From Ctena decussata (taxonomy: Eukaryota; Mollusca; Bivalvia; Lucinida; Lucinidae), in contig OZ022503.1 in NCBI GenBank assembly GCA_963989385.1, positions 68,422,123-68,486,122 of the forward strand: DNA of 64,000 nucleotides. The letters are read 5' to 3'. The notes beneath the pieces are model-generated. The model was not told the DNA's origin and made no database searches. It saw only the letters and a list, made by a program, of their open reading frames with translations. Below are positions 35,198-46,860 of the stretch, piece after piece. Each line of letters opens with the position of its first letter. The first letter of the stretch is position 1. Both the position numbers and the translations under genes were made by a program.

Positions 35198-35360
35198 TGG
35201 AGCGGCGGAATGGGTAGTGGATAACACGCTAGAAAACCAATCCAGGGGTCGCGAGATCGCTCCCTTGCTTCTCCTGTCTTTCGGATGAGGTTTAAACCGA
35301 GGTCCCGTCTCCGTATGACCTTGTTGGTAGGACGTTAAACCCGAGTTCACTCACTCACTT
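35198..35360 (+). mobile_element. tRNA-derived SINE, family S2
   Basis: Flanked by an exact 11-bp target duplication GTATAGCGATG (35187-35197 and 35361-35371). The head has box-A-like GGGTAGTGGATAACACGC and box-B-like GGTCGCGAGATCGCTCC. The body carries TTTCGGATGAGG and AAACCGAGGTCCCGTC, resembling a conserved SINE core. The 3' end is GTAGGACGTTAAACCCGAG followed by (TTCAC)/(TCAC) tandem units. Length is 163 bp. Confidence 0.85.
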
Positions 35361-35371
35361 GTATAGCGATG

Positions 35372-35661
35372 GGCAGCTAACACGATACACCTTAATGCAA
35401 GGAAACGTCCTCGCATTTTAATAAAGATTCTACTTAAATTGCGCGGATATACGATATTATATTGTGATCGTTTTTTTTTGCAGACTGATTACGGCATTTG
35501 TCCGTAGATATTTTTTCTTGCAATGCGTAAGCATAACAGCACGTGATGTTTTTAGCGGCCTCTTTCATGGTAGTTGAAGGTATACCTGTCGGCGACTCCA
35601 AACAAACAGAAAAAAATGAAATATACTGATATTGTGAAATTTTTAGATTTACGTTTTTTTC

Positions 35662-35692
<31 letters not shown>

Positions 35693-36234
35693 ACTAATGT
35701 TACCTTTTGACTTGACTCGGACTGTTATCAAAACGATTGATTAATTAAACAACATTCTCTTTGTTTCTTGTATGTGCGAACATTTATGAAAAGGGAAATT
35801 GTGTTCGGACATTCAGTGTTTGCATAATTACGGTAATTGAACATACATGACAACGGTTAATTTTGTTGCGGTAGCTAGTTAATCTAAAGAGTGCTCAGCC
35901 TTTTCACAGAAGTTCACTGACTCGTTTTTAAATGAAATTTGGACACATCAAGGCATAAAATAAATGCATATATAGGTTTGGCAAACAATATTCACAATAA
36001 AGCGACACTTGTAACTGTTCTGTTCTGTTTCAATTCTCCTGACAACGTTCCCCAAGTCGCTCAGCGGTATGTAACCATAGTTGCACACACCTGCAGCTGA
36101 GGGGCCGTCCAAGACTTGTAACTCCTAAGGTGCTGGGTTTTATATGATAGCCATTTTTGTCCTTCAATGACGTCATCCGCCACTGGGAATATTCCTAGCA
36201 AACATGGCGGCCTTCGTAAACATTCTCAACGTAA
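35372..36234. other. unassigned DNA
   Basis: No element recognised. One TGACGTCA is at 36168-36175. Confidence 0.35.
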
Positions 36235-37116
36235 AAAGATGGGTAATGATCAGGAATTAGTACAATCACATCTCACAGTCCGCTCTCAAAACGAATAGGG
36301 AAAAGCACATACACACAGAAAGTGACACAAGTTTACGAAAGACACGCTCAGTATACCGAATGAGAAGCTCTTTCACAAACAGATGGTCATTCAGCTACCC
36401 CAATAACAGCATCAACATCTATTTTTACTTATTTTTTTATTTTAGTTACAAAACAAAATAAAACAAAACAAAAGGCAGATTGGGCAGCAGTATGGGTGAC
36501 CAAACCGCCAAAGACCATAGACAAGCGGACACAGCACAATATAACATCAAGGAACCGTAAAAGAAGTACCGCCTTGGAACAGTCAGCAAAAGATTACTGG
36601 GGGCTTAAACATGTTTTACTGGGCCCAAACCTCGCCCTCTGCTTCTGCAGTGGTTTGAAACCTTAAGTTAGATGTTTGGTCCGCATGAAAGTTTCCTAAA
36701 TCCTCGATGAATTATCACCGATAATAAACAAATCACGGATAAGGCCTATGATGAATCAGAGATAAGGACTCAACGGAAAGAACGTATTGCGGTACCATGA
36801 GACCCCTGGAAGTCAGACAACACCACTGAAATACCGAGGCAAAAGAAAACAATGAGTTGAACCCCGAATAATCAAGCAACAGGCAAGGCAAACTCCAACC
36901 CATCCAACTTAATTGAGTAGCTTTATGTCGGATCCATCATTGAGTCTGACGCCTGACCAACCGGCGTGCAATTAAAGAGGGAAGCAAAGTGTTAAACCAT
37001 AATTGGGTTAACCTAGTAAACAAGCAGACTGTAGCATTACATATACTATATCTAATACGTTTGTAACGAACGATAATTTTCCTGAACTCATCAGAAAAAT
37101 CGAACTTACCTACATT
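36235..37116 (-). mobile_element. family P 3' region, minus sense
   Basis: Read on the minus strand after the RT relict: the ORF end with LFNCTPVG, a 3' UTR with CCGACATAAAG and GGTTCAACTCATTG, sub-terminal sequence with GTTCCAAGGCGGTACTTC, then the terminal module ending TTCCTGATCATTACCCATC (36237-36400). This is the only place where the terminal modules can be connected to the catalytic RT domain, so it defines the family. Confidence 0.65.
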
Positions 37117-37990
37117 TTATTTGAATTTATAGACTAAGTCACCATAAAATTCTGGTTCCGATAGGCCCTGTTGCAAAGTTTTTGTTAATCCGACACTGAA
37201 TTTAGAAACCAATTCATAGTGTCGACGAAAGAATTTTGAAAACGCTTTTCGAAGTTTATGATAACTATAGCCCTGTTGTAGAAGCTTAGCAGTTAAAATT
37301 TTATTACGGGCATTGAAATCAGTCACATAAGTAGACATTCTAGGAAACCGATAAGTTAAGAAATGTAAACCCCGTAAGAGGTAGAACGGGGAACTTCACC
37401 ATCCAAATATGGAAAATTTACTATGTCAAAATCAAAGTCATCGCGTTTATCATAAATTTTGGATGAAGCAAATTCATGTGAAACAGATAAATGTAAATCC
37501 AAAATGAGGCTTCAGTATCGGCTGCATTAGCTTTGTTTAACTGTAGCTCAGGTGGATAAATTTGATTCACCATGCCTTCAAAGTAAGAAGTGTCAATATT
37601 GAAAAGGTCATCTAGATATCTAGATGTAGAAATAAAAGCTTCAACTATTTCAGATTGTTTATCATTAGAAACAGAAGACATGAAATCTCTTTCGTAGCAA
37701 AATAAAAACAAATCCGCTACAAGAGGAACACAATTAGTATCCATCGGAATACCAACAATTTGTCTGTATAACTTAGGACCAAATCCAATGTAAAAATGCT
37801 TCACACATATTTTGACATGACCAAATGTCGGTTTTAGTGTCCAGAAGTTAAGAAAGCATTTCTTTCGTTACATGCAAAAAAAATTGAACCATCTCTTTGG
37901 AAGGTCAAAGCTGCGAATGAAACATCGTCAGTATATATGAAGTAGGTCAAAATAGGAAAATAGCTATTATTTATCAAAAAGAAAGCATTA
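37117..37990 (-). pseudogene. family P reverse transcriptase relict (RT palm)
   Basis: The minus frame 37804-37421 contains GIPMDTNC..LVADLFLFCYERDF followed by SRYLDDLFNID, the RT catalytic box with both aspartates, then QIYPPELQLNKAN. A one-base loss within the codons after DTEASF shifts the frame: the next conserved stretch lies in the adjacent frame, and the following part (37338-37117) reads TAKLLQQGYSYHKLRKAFSK, then EPEFYGDLVYKFK. The position after GIPM, normally G, is D here. Upstream traces run to about 37990. It is inactive. Penelope-like is my best guess; DIRS-like is possible. Confidence 0.75.
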
Positions 37991-38105
37991 CAGAAATCTA
38001 TAACAATTTATGCACAGTTTCCAACATGCCAAAATGATTGTATCGGCATTTGAAATACCCACACTGAGAAAGACTTACATGTGCTGGATCTAAAGACTAC
38101 CACTG

Positions 38106-38118
38106 CCCCCCCCCCCCC
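38106..38118. repeat. C homopolymer run
   Basis: About 13 consecutive C; length may be affected by sequencing error. Confidence 0.9.
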
Positions 38119-38222
38119 TGTCTTAATTAGTGAGATTCCCTCATCTGTGTTGATACTGTATAATTATGTTGAACAGAGGAAATCCTACACAGTTTCAGAT
38201 TCTGCTTTAGTGTGAGTATTAC

Positions 38223-38223
<1 letters not shown>

Positions 38224-38265
<42 letters not shown>

Positions 38266-38271
38266 GAGATC

Positions 38272-38302
<31 letters not shown>

Positions 38303-38317
38303 GGAGAGAGAGAGAGA
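38224..38317. repeat. (GA)n with embedded G run
   Basis: GA dinucleotides with one ATCGAGATCGA interruption and a run of about 13 G near 38292. The minus open frame of poly Ser-Leu here is an artefact. Confidence 0.95.
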
Positions 38318-39812
38318 TCAATAACATGTAAAGAGCAAACATAAAAGGAAAAAAACAATTATCAACTAAGGAAAGGCTCTTTTTAAGCTGAAAAACTACC
38401 ACAGTCATTGATCAACATGCTCAAGTGTTTGATAGTTAGCCTTCAATACATCTTACTCTTTTTAAAATGAATAAATAGATGAATAAATAAATAAAATAAA
38501 AAAATGAAAACGCTTTTCCATTTTTCTAACTTTATAAGAGGTGTATTATCTGATTGTATTTTGAGTGGTGAAATATGACAAGTTTACGGCAAAACGCAGA
38601 CCAGAATGCACTTTTGCAAACTGCAGTCTTCCTTGTTGAGTCCATAATATGAAAATGGAGACTATGTTTATTTTGCGGAGAAGTACAGGCTGATCACAGT
38701 AAATACTTTATGCATCTGACAAGTATTTATATGTCTCCGTGAGGATAGTCAGGTGGTGGAGCATTATGTTTACCTGTTTACCTCTGTCCTTCTGTTTGTC
38801 CATCCAGTCTGTCTGTCAGTACATGTTTGTATAATCAACTTTTCTCCAAAGTTTTTAAGCTGTAAATTGTAAATGCTGTACAGATGTAAAAGACAAATTG
38901 AAGATCTGCCAATGCTTTTTAAAATATTTTTGACAAACTTAGGGCTGTTTCGAAACGAGTGACAGTGCCTAACATTTTGAGCCTTGTGGAGGTGTAACGT
39001 TGACGTCACGGAACGTGAAATAAAAGTGACTTCATAAATTTGCGTGTAAAGTTAATTGAATATCCGCACATTGACAAATAAATTTCAAAGCGACCCCTGA
39101 AAAGAGTCATTCAATATTTTTATCGGCGGTTTAATTTTCTTCTTTCACACTCTTTTAAGAATGTTCTCATTTTAGATCTTTGAAAAGCGATGTCACGCAC
39201 CAGAGTTATAAACGTTTGTCCAGCTAACATTTTATCGGCGTTTAATAAAGCTGAAGTTAGTCCCAAGTTAACTCAAACCCAAGATATTCCACCAAACTGC
39301 ATGTATTCACTACTGTGGCCTCTCATGACCCCTGGGGTCAATTTATCCCACAATTGAGACCAATTTTAAATAAGCCGAAAACCACTGTTACTTTATACCA
39401 AGTTTTATATATTTCCGATGAGGTTTGAAAAATACATAGCTTTTGAGATATCTCTCTTTGAAACAAATCAAACATATCGTAATATAGTCTGTCTAGTTAT
39501 TGCAAAATAAATCCAACATGTAAACCACAGAAGAGAAAATGTGATTTTCGTTTATCTTAATTCAATTCTCTTCAGATATACCCTGATCCAAAAGAAATGT
39601 CAGGGCGGAGTTATCTTTGTACCTTCCCCTAGACTTTTCGATTGTATAAAAAGGGGCACAGGACAAACACGCTGCTCACTCACCGGTAACAAAAATTATT
39701 TAGCTGTAACAAAAGTTGCAAATACAGTGTAAAGTTATGCAACAACTGGAGAACAAAAGACGCACGTGGCTAGCCATAGTACCTGTCCTTGTACAACGTC
39801 GATCGAAAAAGG
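38318..39812. other. unassigned DNA with short CTGT-type repeat
   Basis: A degenerate run of CTGT/TCTG units lies near 38783-38822. TGACGTCA is at 39001-39008. No gene recognised. Confidence 0.35.
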
Positions 39813-39990
39813 GATTGATTGATGACTTGCGATTTTATGTCCTTTTCAGCAGTATTTCAGTCACATCAGAACGATGGGAGGGTGATATTAAAAGGCTCTG
39901 TGCAATGGAACCCGGTTTACGATTGAGAACGCCTCCGGGAATCGAGCTCGGGACCGCTAGATCAGCAGGCCGGCGCTTCACCCACGACTG
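39813..39990 (-). mobile_element. tRNA-derived SINE, family S4
   Basis: On the minus strand the head reads GTGGGTGAAGCGCCGGCCTG (box-A region) and GGTCCCGAGCTCGATTCCCG (box-B region). The body contains GACTGAAATACTGCTGAAAA and the 3' end GACATAAAATCGCAAGTC, then (ATCA)n. The GACTGAAATACTG segment is shared with family S3. No target duplication was found. Confidence 0.65.
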
Positions 39991-42828
39991 ATCAGATACA
40001 CAGGCTGATCTTATTATTTCCTTTTCGCACATCCAATAATGTATCTTTTCAGGCAACGCCAACCATTTGCTATTTAAAACCAGATCAACTGCGAGGATGC
40101 ACAGACTGACCTGAGTCATGCTTGTTCAAACTTTCAATAAGTTTCGCTTTTTCAGTAACGAAAAAAGAATATAGCGTTGTGGTTTGCCATATACATAGAC
40201 AGGGATGAAATGAATGCACAGACTTATCTGAGTCTTCGCTATTCGCACATGCTATCTTAGTACATGTACAGCCCAGCTCCTGATCTTTATGTATGATCAT
40301 ACAGCCTGTCATCTTTGCAAGCCAAATGTACTAAGTTCACATCGTTCCTTACGCAATAAACAAAATCAGAAGCAAAGTGGACTTAGCAGCCTTTGCTTGC
40401 GAAGGTTACAGCCCGTGTGACCTGGTCACCAAATTCACTTTGTATATTCCTTATGATCCAAATATCGTCTGTATGAACGGAGACGACAGCATGTCCTTGT
40501 GATCTTAATATTTTCTTTTCTAACATACAGAATGTACAGGCTTGTGTTTTCTTCCCATTTCAAGTGATAAAAAAGGCCCAACAATGTGTTTTGTCTAAAT
40601 CCATCAAGTACAAAATAGGAAAGAAGCTGATTATTATACAGGGATGATGCTTCGCTTTTACACCGATAATATGCACATTGTATAAAAGCATTATGTTGGC
40701 ATGTCTCAAGTATTGCAGTTGCGGCAAAACATCCAATGGGCTCAAACCCGATGAAAGAAGGTCGTATTAATGTCAATTTTGACACGATGTTGCTTTTAGA
40801 TCTAGAGTGCATCACCGTTGATTCGACGTTTTTCAACATTGCACTTGACAGTTTACACCCTATAATTTGAGCGTTCCAATATTCGTGAAATGTTTCATTT
40901 TGCGAGCCAAGAGATAATCGCGAATATAAGCGTAAATAAATTGTCGCGAGTATTTATATGTAGAGTGTGCCCAACTTAGGCACTTTGCTGACTCTTATTT
41001 TAAAGTTTGCAAACAGAGATGATGTAACAAGTATATAAACGTCAGAAGCGCAGTCTGCTAAGACCTGACTTACCTAGTTCGAATTCCGCGGCGGCGGAAT
41101 TCGTCACACCGTAAACGGCGCTTCATTGCCCGCAGAATATCATTATCATCTTAATAAAATGCACCTTCCTTCTTACTTTTTTGTATCAACATAGATACGT
41201 CTTTCATACACGACAGTAAATGTGGTGACAGGAGGTACAATAACAATGCATTATGCTCAGTGAACTTGAACAAGCGTTCAAAATTTATTCTACCGAATCT
41301 TCTAGTGGACTGATCGAATTTGACAGTGATTGCCAGCGCATATTTGTTACCGCCCTGACATTTCTTTTGGACCAAGGTATACCAGTGAAAAACATTGCCC
41401 GGCCTGTTACAGTTATTTTCCCGAAGCAAAGAAATGTCGACTACTCATTATAAAGTGTAGGTTAAAACAAAATAAGACGTCACGCTTTAAACCAGCGTCA
41501 CACATTTATACCCCATTTTCAGACTTGGCAACATTGCAGATAATAAACCTCAGTCTTTTATCAGGTTGAATCAATCAAAACATTTCTGTTATACGCTGAG
41601 TACTACGTACTCATTATTTTTTCGCTGGCTAGCGAAGTAGGACCCCGTACTAGTATTGCTACCTCTACTCTATTATCTCTGCATGGGGTATTTAGAGTGA
41701 GATGGCTTCTGCCAGAGAGCATCTGTAGCTTTTCAGGAAACGAACCGTCTCATCAACACCAGACTAGTAACATGCATAAAATGTATGTACTGATGTTGAC
41801 CACAATAAACACACGCGCGCGCGCAAGCTTGCACTCACACAATAACTCTCCCGATAAGAAATAACAAGAAACCTATGTATCGTTGCACTTTCGTGCCTTG
41901 TGCCTTTCTTAGAGTACAAAGATGTCTCAGCCGTCAAACGCTGTATCTCTTTAGATCTTCAGCATAATGATTTATAATACATATTGTTACTTGTAGTCTC
42001 GTTTGTTTTACTTACATCTGTGTTCCTTCAGACTAATTTTCTGGATTCGTAATTGTCGTACATTAATTCTGCTTTAAGTGCATAGAAGCACTTCAAAGAT
42101 TAGAAAACCGTTGATAAACGATTTTGTGTCTGTTACCAAATGTCAAGCTCGTTTCTTCTTGGAAATAGATGAGCAATAACTAGACAGATATTTTAGGCGC
42201 AATAGCACTATACTTAAACGCCCATATGACCGTTCTCTTTTGCTGTTTAAGAAATGACCTTTAATAGTATAACTAAGATTGATGTTTAATTACAGCAGTA
42301 CCGTATTTCTATGGATATAAGATGATATTCCCTTCTAAATCTTATAAGATGGGTTTAAATAATTGGGATATTTTGAAAATGAAAGCTCATTTTTTGTCGA
42401 ATTTCACCAGACTCACTTTGATATTTGGAGTTATTCCAGAGAAGGAAACCGGTTTTATTGTCGAACAAATATGGTAATGTTTAAACTGCTGGAAGATTGG
42501 CCCATCGTGGTCTGACTAGGGGTTTTCATTGGTTGCTTTGGTTTCAAATCGCACTGAGCCCTTAAGTTTGTTTCACGATAGCTCTTTGAGTATTTTATGT
42601 ATTTTATTATAAAGTCTCGATGTATCATTTTTAAGACCCCTGCGCAGATGGGCCGCAAGTGGCAGCAGCCGTGTGTATAAGAATGCATGCGCTAAATGCT
42701 TTAAGTCGTTCGTAGGCGTTCTTGTTGACGTTACACTTCGTTGAACAGAGCGAGTCTGCTATGGGAAATATTGTTCCATTTCGTCGTGTGTGGATTTTCT
42801 CTTCATTTTGTTCTGTTTTTGTGTGGTT
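39991..42828. other. mostly unassigned DNA
   Basis: Contains the doubtful minus ORF listed separately, a near-palindrome CGAATTCCGCGGCGGCGGAA at 41080-41103, and an alternating CG/CA run (41803-41824, CACACGCGCGCGCGC) with Z-DNA potential. No element or gene recognised. Confidence 0.35.
40435..40839 (-). CDS. hypothetical ORF, 134 codons (doubtful)
   Basis: Open frame without recognisable domain, signal peptide or repeat overlap. It has several cysteines and aromatic residues and no compositional oddity. A shorter frame overlaps it on the same strand. Probably chance or a decayed transposon fragment; listed because it is among the longest frames outside recognised elements. Confidence 0.12.
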   Translation of the reverse strand: MLKNVESTVMHSRSKSNIVSKLTLIRPSFIGFEPIGCFAATAILETCQHNAFIQCAYYRCKSEASSLYNNQLLSYFVLDGFRQNTLLGLFYHLKWEENTSLYILYVRKENIKITRTCCRLRSYRRYLDHKEYTK

Positions 42829-43225
42829 TGCAGCTGGTGTTGTGCTGTGTGATGGAGTAACACGTCTCACTGTCCATCATCTATAGTGCCGATTATGTTT
42901 TACTTCTGTTCTTTGAGATCAGAGGATGTTTTCTGAGACATCGGAATTCGATTGGTTTAAACTCTTATTCTAAACCATCGCCTTTTTATTCATTTCAATC
43001 CCATTTTGATACTAATCAGTCATAAAAATAACTGACTTATTGAAATATTACAGTATGATTTTATCTGGCTTTCGTCGCCATATAATATCAGGGTCACTGA
43101 TGAGGCTTGAATAGCCGAAACTTGAAATGAATTATTTAAGACTTTTATTTGAAAAATGGCCCATGTTCTTTCTTTTGAATGTGTTTTCTGCTCTTACAGG
43201 AAGTCTTTAAGATTTCATTTTCAGG
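42829..43225. mobile_element. second copy of the 10.2-kb insertion family
   Basis: Aligns with 10268-10645: TGCAGCTGGTGTTGTG, ATCATCTATAGTGCCGATTA, GATCAGAGGAT, CAGGGTCACTGA, ATAGCCGAAA, TGGCCCATGTT and TTTTCTGCTCTTACAGGAAG. The right terminal repeat is recognisable but no clear left copy of it was found, so this one may be 5'-truncated. Confidence 0.6.
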
Positions 43226-43494
43226 TTTTGGTCTTTATTCGGTAACTTTACTTGCATCAGAGCATTGATAGGCTTCTTTCTCAAATTATGTTACTTTCAA
43301 AGAAGTGTTTATATATATTGGCTAGAAAGTTTTTGAGTTACAACGTATTTCAACGTTATTTGTTTCATGCTAATAATGTTTATTAATCATACCACACGCA
43401 GAAATACTGAAAAGGGCAACAGCCCTTACGTCATCTTGGAGCATCTTCTTAACAAATATATATGCCAAGAGGACACTTCTACCTTACAGCTCGG

Positions 43495-43768
43495 TTGGTT
43501 GGTTGGTTGATTTGATGCTTAACGTCCACGGTAAACAACTAAGGTCATGTCGGGACGGTCAGTTAACCTAACCACACTATTCCTGGGCAGGCTTAGACCT
43601 CCTAAGCGGTTAACCAGTACTAAGTGCACATACTTTCGCCAGTAACTGACAACTGCCCTTCTTGAATCAGCGGAAGGAGAAACGAAAGTATGTGGCCAGA
43701 CCGGGATTCGAACCCAGGACCTCTGACTTACGAGTCAGGTGCCCTACCGATTGCGCTACCCGGCCCGG
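43495..43768 (-). mobile_element. tRNA-derived SINE, family S1, copy 1
   Basis: Flanked by a 12-bp target duplication CTTACAGCTCGG (43483-43494 and 43769-43780). On the minus strand: a 73-nt tRNA-like head (43765-43693), an ~170-bp body with GTTAACCGCTTAGGAGGTC and CCCGACATGACCTTAG, and a 3' end GGACGTTAAGCATCAAATC followed by (AACC)n. The second copy at 50433-50708 is very similar and in the opposite orientation. V-SINE or RUDI-type mollusc SINEs are plausible relatives. Confidence 0.9.
43693..43765 (-). tRNA. tRNA-like head of SINE S1 (not a functional tRNA)
   Basis: The acceptor stem pairs GGCCGGG with TCTGGCC, and the T arm is CTGGGTTCGAATCCCGG. The anticodon region CTGACTCGTAAGTCAG gives either a 6- or an 8-nt loop rather than 7, and would place CGT (Thr) at the anticodon only in an irregular register. 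No base is available for position 26. Boxes A and B should still support RNA polymerase III transcription. Confidence 0.7.
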
Positions 43769-43892
43769 CTTACAGCTCGGAAAAGTCCACTTTCAGTATA
43801 ACGAGTGTCTCATATGATTTAATTTCAAATTCTTTTTATTGAGCATTGTTTTTAGGCGTCGGAGACCATGTTTTGTTGATGTCCCTTTCATG

Positions 43893-45240
43893 GGACGTCT
43901 GTAAGGTCCCTAAGTGTCCGACAGCCCTAAATGTCCGACAAAATTTATTTTTTTCTAAAAACGGCAGAATAGTAAAAGAAACAATTATTAAAAGCATAAT
44001 TAGTAAATATTTCAAAAAAATAATTAGTGAAAAATACTCAAAATCTAACTTAGAAAAAAATTTGTCGGACACTTAGGGACGACCCAAAGGTCCCTAAATG
44101 TCCGACAACCCTAAGTGTCCGAAAAGTTGAAAATCGATATAAGGTTTCGTTATCAGAGTAAACACAATAAATATGATCGTAAAAAAGTGAACAAGATACT
44201 TTTTGTATATAATAATAACAGTAATAATGATAATAATAAACACAAAATGCCGGGAAAGGTATCAAGTTCGTTACTGACTCCATATAAAAGACAGTAAAAA
44301 AGTAAGTGTCAGGCAAAATTTTAGGGTTTCTAAAACCATTATAAACCATAATAAATGCATATAAAGTAATCATTTCCTACAAATAATTCTTCAAAAATAC
44401 TCAAAATGTAAGCATGGTGAAAACAAGATTTGTCGGACATTTAGAGTCATGTTTCCCTAAGTGTCCGACAATGTATGAATCTATTTTCAAGTGAAGTAGA
44501 AGTTCTAAAACCATTTTCTATTCTAGTCTAAAGATACATTGGTAAATTATTAATTACTGTTCTATATTAGAATATATATCAAGAACCTTAGGGAAACAAA
44601 ATGCCGCCAAATGCATTTGGTAAGTACAAAAACTATTAAGGTAGAATACAGATTCCTAGTTTTTCTAAAACTGTGAGGAAAGTGACAAAACTTATTATAA
44701 ATGCATATATAGAAATTATTTTGAACAAATGGTTAATCAAAACTACGAGAATATAATAATAAAGTAACAAAAATATTTCAAAAGGAAATTAGAATTTGTC
44801 GGACATTTAGGGAATCTGTCCCTAAGTGTCCGACAGGTTATGATTTTACATTAGAGTGAGATGTAACTAAGAACTCACTAAATATGACCTTAACAAGTTG
44901 AAATAGATGATAAAATTAAGAAACTTTGATAAATTATTGACCACTGGTTTGATAGTTTGTATAAAAATATACAATATATATGATATAGTGAAAAGAAAAT
45001 TTTGGAAAAACAAACTGGCAGCAATTGTATTTGGTAACTACAGAGAATACTTTGATGTGTCAGACAAAATCTTAGGCTTCTTAAAATTTCTTGAAAGTGA
45101 GCAAAACCGTCATAAATGCATAAATACCCGTATTGTGCGTAAGTATTGGGACAAGAAAAAACAATTAATTTTCCAGCTGTCCCAATTCTTATGCCGTCGA
45201 AAAATAATTATTTTTAATGTGTCCCAATACTTAGGTCCAT
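43893..45240 (+). repeat. palindromic-node array, block A
   Basis: Nodes of the form TGTCGGACAYTTAGGGA, spacer, TCCCTAARTGTCCGACA are centred near 44085, 44450 and 44815, with a related node (AAGTATTGGGACA / TGTCCCAATACTT) near 45187: spacing about 365, 365 and 372 bp. A fifth node at 43905-43940 has two direct copies of CCTAARTGTCCGACA. Inter-node sequences are A+T-rich and diverged but share TATTATAAATGCATATA and nearby motifs, so the block is an old tandem array. No protein is credible: the frame 44907-45242 is simply repeat sequence. Confidence 0.8.
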
Positions 45241-46029
45241 AGAGTCCTGCACATCAAAGAACACTCGAAGTTCGCCGCAACTTTCCTTGTATCGAAAAAA
45301 ATGGCACCTGTTGACAAAGAGTTGAAAAAACGAGGAAGGCTTTAGTCCGTGTCAGGGTTACTGTTTATTGGCATTTAGAATAAAAGATGTCTTCACCTGA
45401 AATCCACCTATAAATCCTTAATTTAAGTTTCAATGTTTAATTATAGTTTGTCACAACAAAACCGGTTGATCCGGTATTTGACCAATACCGACTCAGTGTG
45501 AAAAAGTTAACGACTCTTGCATAACGGGTTTATAACACTCTATAAACAACTCATTAAATGTTTTTGACAGTTGGATTACTGATTAGAAAAAGAAAACGTG
45601 CCGTATGCATCACTTTCAAATTTGTAAAAAAGTATGAAGCAGAAGAAAAAAAAAGGATTTCTAAAATTAATTCCGCCATATTCAAGATTGAAACGATCAG
45701 AACTCTGGTCAGAGATCGCAGATGTTACAGTTACATGATTCTCTTTTTCTTTTTTTTGGTCGGAGTATCAAAACATGTTTTCTCGTGACCGAGTGCAGTG
45801 AATGATATGACTATAATCGATCAAACAACAAGAATGACGCAGCAAAACCAGTCGAATTTCGTAGCTGCCATTAGATAATATGAGCAGTGCCCGCCGATTT
45901 TAGAGTACTCACACAGTAACATAAGATGAATAAAAAAAAAGCGAAAAAACGATCTTTTCTTGATACCAATACGCATTTTACGCCTGTAATGTTTTGTAAC
46001 CTGTCAAATCTTAAAACCAATAATAATAT
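45241..46029. other. unassigned DNA
   Basis: Nothing recognised. Confidence 0.35.
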
Positions 46030-46143
46030 GTCAAAACAACCCCAACCCGCACCTACTGCAAGCACAGTAGACCCTTGCCCTACAATGTACGCCCCGGCAC
46101 TGGAAGTTATACACAACACCATCGCACCACCCGACCTTGGTCA
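46030..46143 (-). mobile_element. SINE family S3, 5' fragment
   Basis: Matches the corresponding part of 51670-51775 and 57300-57420: on the plus strand CCGCACCTACTGCAAGCACA, GTAGACCCTTGCCCTAC and CCCCGGCACTGGAAGTTA. It lacks the tail-proximal half, so it is a truncated copy. Confidence 0.7.
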
Positions 46144-46300
46144 CTAATGTTTGTTTATTCAGAATTTCTCTATTTTCTGCGTCTTATCTGTCTCAATATA
46201 CACACCAGTGATAAAATTTTGAACCTCTGCGCAGTTTGTAGCGTCTTGACTTTGAAACATTTATTAATGTATTTTGTTTTCAATTTTCAATCGTTTAAAC

Positions 46301-46342
46301 TAATAATAATAATAATAATAATAAAAATAATAATAATAATAA
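46301..46342. repeat. (AAT)n microsatellite
   Basis: AAT trinucleotides with one AAAA interruption. Confidence 0.95.
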
Positions 46343-46379
46343 TTACTTGCATCTTCGTTCTGTATTCGAAATAATTTTT

Positions 46380-46640
46380 CCTGGCCCGAGAAGTATCGCG
46401 TTCTCGGGCAGATGCAAATATTAATTCACATCTCTGCACATTCTCTGATGATGCATTACATTTGTTCCAAGATTCGTGAAAATATCTCAAATGGTTTAAG
46501 AGTCTTGGAGGGGACACAAAATCATGACGGACGGACAGACAGACGGACGGACAGACATACAGACAGACGAACAAGGTGATAACTAAAGAGTCTCTGCAGA
46601 CTTCGTCTGGTGGGGCCCTCATCAGGGATGTCATGGGTAA
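46380..46640 (+). repeat. repeat with GACGGACAGACA tandem segment
   Basis: The sequence has GTGAAAATATCTCAAATGG and GTCTTGGAGGGGACACAAAA, then 45 bp of GACGGACAGAC units (46525-46568), then AAGGTGATAACTAAAGAG and TGGTGGGGCCCTCATCAGGG. It has the look of a dispersed repeat with an internal minisatellite, comparable in design to 21373-21745, but no second full copy was found here. Confidence 0.5.
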
Positions 46641-46794
46641 GGAAAAATATTTCTATAAATAAACACAAACTTAAATCAGTGCACTCAGAATGTATTATAC
46701 CGCGCGATTACCATAATGACCCCAATTATTTGGACAGAAGTGTTTGCGCAAACTGTGTAAACCATGATCAAACTTCGTAAAAATAGCTCGAGTT

Positions 46795-46860
46795 GACATA
46801 GATAAGATAAGATAAGATAAGATAATTTTATTAACGTCTCACCAATTTTACATGTACATA
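46795..46860 (-). mobile_element. candidate retroposon 3' end with (TTATC)n tail
   Basis: The minus strand reads TGAGACGTTAATAAAA and then five TTATC units (46800-46825). The GACGTTAA segment next to a 5-bp tandem tail parallels the 3' ends of SINE families S1 and S2. The body upstream (minus) was not delimited. Confidence 0.4.

Noticed and set aside
41080..41103. GC-rich near-palindrome as a regulatory operator
   Set aside because: Isolated, in unassigned DNA and with no gene beside it; it may be a degenerate box-B-like SINE remnant (TTCGAATTCC).
44907..45242. 111-codon ORF in block A
   Set aside because: Lies wholly within the palindromic-node array and is not preserved in the homologous segment of block B.
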